This document shows positions 58,989-64,000 of a stretch of 64,000 bases of DNA, piece after piece; the first letter of the stretch is position 1, and the number at the start of each line of letters is the position of its first letter. The notes under the pieces were generated by a model that had not been told where the DNA came from, searched no databases, and saw only the letters and a list, made by a program, of their open reading frames with translations. This DNA is from an uncultured Alphaproteobacteria bacterium (lineage in GTDB: Bacteria > Pseudomonadota > Alphaproteobacteria > HIMB59 > GCA-002718135). The stretch is from assembly GCA_902584805.1 (NCBI GenBank), contig CACIBE010000005.1, positions 1-64,000 on the forward strand, read 5' to 3'. The translations under genes and the position numbers were made by a program.

Positions 58989-59562
58989 ATTTGCCTCTTA
59001 ATTTATTTCTTTGATTTCTAATTTCAGATGATGAAATTTTAATTTCTTTATTTTGAATCAAAGTCCATGCAGGAATTTTTTTTGAAACATGTTCTATGTC
59101 TTGAGCTATATATTTGTGATGAATAAATTTTTTTGCTGCAACACTTTTCAAAGCATTCGTATTATATCCATGTCTTCTAAAAATAACAATAGAGATAATA
59201 TGAAAAATTGATTGCCATTTTTCCCATTCGTGGAAATTAACTAAATTGTCTGCACCCATTAACCAAAAAAATTTAATATTTTTATAATATTGAATTAGAA
59301 ATTTAATTGTTTGATAAGAGTATTGAGATTTAATTTTTTTTTCTACTTCTAATATTTTTATAGGAAAATTTTTTGTAATTTGTTTACAATTTTGTAATCT
59401 TTCTTCGTATGTTGCAGGTTTTGAAATCTTCAAAGGGTTCTGAGGTGTAACTAACCACCAAATTTCATCTAGATGTAATACTTTTTTAGCTTCATTTGAA
59501 ATAAATAGATGCCCTCGATGTGGCGGATCAAAAGACCCTCCCAGAAGTCCAATCTTTTTCAA
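58984..59562 (-). CDS. nadD: nicotinate-nucleotide adenylyltransferase
   Basis: NadD adenylates nicotinate mononucleotide in NAD synthesis. The 192-residue protein starts MKKIGLLGGSFDPPHRGHLFIS, the nucleotidyltransferase (G-x-F-x-P-x-H-x-G-H) motif, and has WWLVTPQNPLK, WLMGADNLVNFHEWEKW, and the C-terminal ISSSEIRN motif. Its end overlaps the rsfS start, the usual nadD-rsfS neighbourhood. It directly follows proA. Confidence 0.95.
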   Translation of the reverse strand: MKKIGLLGGSFDPPHRGHLFISNEAKKVLHLDEIWWLVTPQNPLKISKPATYEERLQNCKQITKNFPIKILEVEKKIKSQYSYQTIKFLIQYYKNIKFFWLMGADNLVNFHEWEKWQSIFHIISIVIFRRHGYNTNALKSVAAKKFIHHKYIAQDIEHVSKKIPAWTLIQNKEIKISSSEIRNQRNKLRGKY

Positions 59563-60812
59563 TTAAGGTCTTTCCTGACCACTACCATTAACTACATATT
59601 TAAATGTAGTTAAATGTTTTGTTCCCACTGGTCCTCTTACATGTATTTTGTCTGTTGAGATTCCTATCTCAGCACCAAAACCAAATTCACCGCCATCTGC
59701 AAATTGTGTAGATGCATTTTTAAGTATTATTGCGCTGTCAATTTTATTATAAAATTTTTCAAAGGTTTTTTCACTTTGTGTAATTATACTTTCCGTATGT
59801 CCAGAAGAATAATTATTTATATGCTTAACCGCTTCATCAACTCCTGAAACAATTTTTACTGATAAAATTTTATCTAAATATTCTAATGACCAATCTTCTT
59901 CACTTGCCGTTTTAAAATCACTATCTAAAGACTGAATATATTCATCGCCTCGAATTTCACAATTTACTTCTTTTAGAGGTTTTAATATTTTCATTGCTTC
60001 GTCTTTAATTTTTTCATCAATTAAAAGTGTTTCTGCAGCACCACAAATTTCAGGACGTCTCATTTTACTATTAAAAACTACTTTTTCAGCAATGCTTAAA
60101 TCAGCATCTTTATCTACATACACATGACATATACCGTCTAAATGTTTGATAACGGGTATTTTGCTTGCTGAATTAATTTTTTCAATCAAACCTTTGCCAC
60201 CCCTAGGAATAATAACGTCAACATAATCTCTCATGCTTAGTAAATGATCAACTGCTTCTCTTTCAGGTGTATTAATCATTTGGACACAATGTTCTGGGAG
60301 GCCAGCTTCCGTGAAAGCATTTGTAATATTATTTACCAATTCTTTAGAGGAATGAAAACTATCACTACCACCTCTTAAAATTATACAATTACCAGATTTT
60401 ATGGAAAGACAAGAAGCATCAACAGTGACGTTCGGTCTGGATTCATAAATTACCCCTAATACACCAAGTGGTGTTGAAATTTTACGAAACTTTAAACCAT
60501 TAGGTCTTTCCCATTCTTCTAACGTAATGCCAATTGGATCTGGTATTTCGATTATATCTTCAATTGATGTAATCAATCCATCAATAGATTTTTCAGTTAA
60601 TGTAAGTCTATTTATTAAAGGCTTAGCTAAAGATTTTTTTTCACCATTTTCTAAATCTATTTTATTTGCTTCAAGAATTTTATTTCTATTTTTATCTAAA
60701 TTTTTAGTGAGTTTTGTTAAAGCAAGATTTTTTTGATCACTGCTACAGACTTTCATATTTAGAGAGGCAGATTTTGCTTTTTTGCCTAATTCAATAATAT
60801 TATTTTCAATAC

Positions 60813-60816
<4 letters not shown>
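59563..60816 (-). CDS. proA: glutamate-5-semialdehyde dehydrogenase (gamma-glutamyl phosphate reductase)
   Basis: ProA reduces glutamyl-5-phosphate in proline synthesis. The 417-residue aldehyde-dehydrogenase-fold protein has GVIYESRPNVTVDA near 119-132, LRGGSDSFHSSKEL, IPRGGKGLIEKI, HLDGICHVYVDKDAD and the catalytic-cysteine region RPEICGAAETLLID near 253-266, with GEFGFGAEIGISTDKIHVRGPVG near the C-terminus. Its ATG overlaps the proB stop by four bases. Confidence 0.96.
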
Positions 60817-62910
<2,094 letters not shown>

Positions 62911-62924
62911 TTAATTAATTGGGA

Positions 62925-63182
62925 TTATTGTTCTGTGGGAACAACTGATACAAAAGTTCTTACTCTTGTTTTTTTAAAAGCTACTTTTCCATTTATTGTA
63001 GCAAATATTGTGTGATCTTTACCTATGCCAACATTATCACCTGGATGAAACTTTGTACCTCTTTGCCTAATAATAATGTTTCCTGCTATTACGTTTTCAC
63101 CACCAAATTTCTTAACTCCAAGTCTTCGACCCGCCGAGTCTCTTCCATTCCTAGAACTACCACCTGCTTTTTTCGTTGCCAT
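62925..63182 (-). CDS. rpmA: ribosomal protein L27
   Basis: A 50S protein reaching the peptidyl transferase centre. The 85-residue sequence starts [20 protein letters not shown] with the normal short N-terminus and no propeptide. [22 protein letters not shown] is the typical core. Its ATG overlaps the rplU stop (TAATG). Confidence 0.98.
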   Translation of the reverse strand: MATKKAGGSSRNGRDSAGRRLGVKKFGGENVIAGNIIIRQRGTKFHPGDNVGIGKDHTIFATINGKVAFKKTRVRTFVSVVPTEQ

Positions 63183-63703
63183 TATTTATCTTCTTTTTTA
63201 GTTTTAACAGTTTTTTTAACAGTTTTCTTTACTGATTTTTTCTTAGTAGGTGAAGCTTTATTTACTGCTTTTTTTGCAACAGTCTTCTTTTTTGCAACTT
63301 TTAACTCTTTAGACTCAATTTTTTCTTTAGTAACTTTAGTTTCAGTTTTTTTAACTTTTTTTGTTTCAGGTTCAGCAGTGGATTTTTTTCCACCATAAGA
63401 AATTGATTCTATTCTTAATACAGTTAGATATTGTCTATGACCTTGTGTTAGTCTGTAATTTTGTCTTTTTCTTTTTTTAAAAACTATTATTTTTTTATCT
63501 CTGATTTGATCAACAATTTTTGCTTCAATTGAAGCATCTTTTAGTAATGGCTCGCCTAAGCTATTTGTGCTTTGATCACTGATCGCTAATACATCAGTAA
63601 TAGACACTTTATCACCTTTGGATCCCTCAAGTTTTTCTACCTTAAGTATCTGACCAGCTCTTGCTGAGTATTGCTTTCCACCAGTTTTGAAAATTGCTAA
63701 CAT
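63182..63703 (-). CDS. rplU: ribosomal protein L21 with lysine-rich C-terminal tail
   Basis: A 50S protein. Residues 1-103 are the usual L21 ([20 protein letters not shown], then [23 protein letters not shown]). Residues ~105-173 form a Lys/Thr/Val/Ala-rich, histone H1-like basic tail ([20 protein letters not shown] and [12 protein letters not shown]). Such extensions occur on L21 of some alphaproteobacteria and are probably disordered and RNA-binding. It heads the L21-L27-Obg operon with a good promoter upstream. Confidence 0.96.
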   Translation of the reverse strand: MLAIFKTGGKQYSARAGQILKVEKLEGSKGDKVSITDVLAISDQSTNSLGEPLLKDASIEAKIVDQIRDKKIIVFKKRKRQNYRLTQGHRQYLTVLRIESISYGGKKSTAEPETKKVKKTETKVTKEKIESKELKVAKKKTVAKKAVNKASPTKKKSVKKTVKKTVKTKKEDK

Positions 63704-63720
63704 ATCTTTAGATGGCGGGG

Positions 63721-63748
63721 TTTATAGTGAACTATGCTAATAGTCAAA
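63721..63748 (-). promoter_or_regulatory. candidate promoter of rplU-rpmA-obgE
   Basis: On the minus strand TTTGAC (63748-63743) or TTGACT (63747-63742) is followed after 16 or 15 bases by TATAAA (63726-63721). The -10 box ends 17 bases before the rplU ATG, so the 5' leader would be only about ten bases. It is well placed in the short gap after the glyoxalase gene. Confidence 0.55.
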
Positions 63749-63783
63749 TTAAAAATATGGCGTAAATACTGGAAATAAAGACC

Positions 63784-64000
63784 TTAAAAGCTATCCTTTG
63801 CTTTTCGCAAATAAGCAAATAATTCAAAGTCTGTAAAACCTAGCTCTTTCTTAATTATAGTACCTATTTTTGAATTTTGATTCAGGAATAAGTTATATTG
63901 TTTTTCATCTTCTAATAAAAAAGGTACGGATTTTCCTTTATTATTTAAATCATCATTAATTTTGTTTCTAACTGTCAAATAAGCACTTTCTTTTTTGAGT
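63784..64000 (-). CDS. gloB: hydroxyacylglutathione hydrolase (glyoxalase II), C-terminal part
   Basis: The frame is open to the window edge, so only the last ~72 residues are seen and the TTG at 63978 is not the true start. The pattern SVPFLLEDEKQYNLFLNQ followed at the end by FELFAYLRKAKDSF matches the glyoxalase II C-terminal domain, where P-x-x-L-x-x-E-x-x-x-N-x-F-L and F-A-x-(L/I)-R-x-x-K-D-x-F are conserved. This domain binds glutathione thioesters; the metal-binding beta-lactamase domain would lie beyond 64000. Glyoxalase II hydrolyses S-lactoylglutathione in methylglyoxal detoxification. Confidence 0.65.
   Translation of the reverse strand, partial: LKKESAYLTVRNKINDDLNNKGKSVPFLLEDEKQYNLFLNQNSKIGTIIKKELGFTDFELFAYLRKAKDSF

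Noticed and set aside
63012-63398. Plus-strand open frame across rpmA and rplU
   Set aside because: It is antisense to the lysine-rich L21 tail; its Phe-rich sequence is the complement of AAA/AAG codons.

Overview
The window is a gene-dense, AT-rich (roughly 30% G+C by eye, not counted) stretch of bacterial chromosome. Gene content and order point to a free-living alphaproteobacterium with a streamlined genome, of the kind seen in marine SAR11, SAR116 or AEGEAN-169-like lineages. The markers are a GcrA cell-cycle regulator, a CarD-type regulator next to rpoH, the dapF-mtaB-ftsY-ispZ block, ffh-rpsP-rimM-trmD-rplS-leuCDB-asd, sdhCDAB-mdh-sucCDAB-lpd, and an F1-only ATP synthase operon (atpHAGDC). 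PagL and LPS-type envelope genes agree with a Gram-negative. I cannot fix the genus from sequence alone.

Layout. 1-8.6 kb: the 3' part of aconitase, a SUV3-like RNA helicase, a TerB-like protein, a 7Fe ferredoxin, CarD, a metallophosphatase-fold protein with degenerate motifs, the heat-shock sigma factor RpoH and a PagL lipid A deacylase. 8.6-16.3 kb: DusA, a beta-carbonic anhydrase, PanB, Dxs, an M29 aminopeptidase, an MFS transporter with an unlisted 40-residue membrane peptide behind it, and GcrA. 16.4-29.1 kb: Pgk, then the minus-strand IspZ/FtsY/MtaB/DapF block, and divergently Ffh with the S16-RimM-TrmD-L19-LeuCDB-Asd operon. 29.1-36.1 kb is the most accessory part: a decayed GNAT acetyltransferase lying directly against the 3' end of tRNA-Arg(TCG), an SGNH hydrolase, a nucleoside hydrolase, a DUF924 protein, a family-5 uracil-DNA glycosylase, an MFS transporter, a 46-residue small protein, ZapE and an alpha/beta hydrolase.

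36.1-36.4 kb is the only gene-free stretch above 300 bases. It holds a convincing but unidentified structured RNA candidate and three short direct repeats ahead of sdhC. 36.4-48.4 kb is one long TCA-cycle cluster: succinate dehydrogenase, malate dehydrogenase, succinyl-CoA synthetase and the complete 2-oxoglutarate dehydrogenase complex. 48.3-52 kb holds DUF1737, DUF484, a transaldolase-like aldolase and PriA. 52-56.9 kb is the F1 ATP synthase operon. 56.9-64 kb is a minus-strand run: RppH, CtpA, RsfS (apparently starting at ATT), NadD, ProA, ProB, ObgE, L27, L21, and finally the C-terminal end of a glyoxalase II.

Almost everything is core housekeeping. I found no phage, insertion sequence, CRISPR, defence or secondary-metabolite locus. 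The observations most worth checking are the structured RNA upstream of sdhC, the GNAT remnant joined to the tRNA end, the shared repeat tails of ribosomal proteins S16 and L19, the ATT start of rsfS, the motif-dead phosphatase beside rpoH, and two small proteins of 40 and 46 residues.
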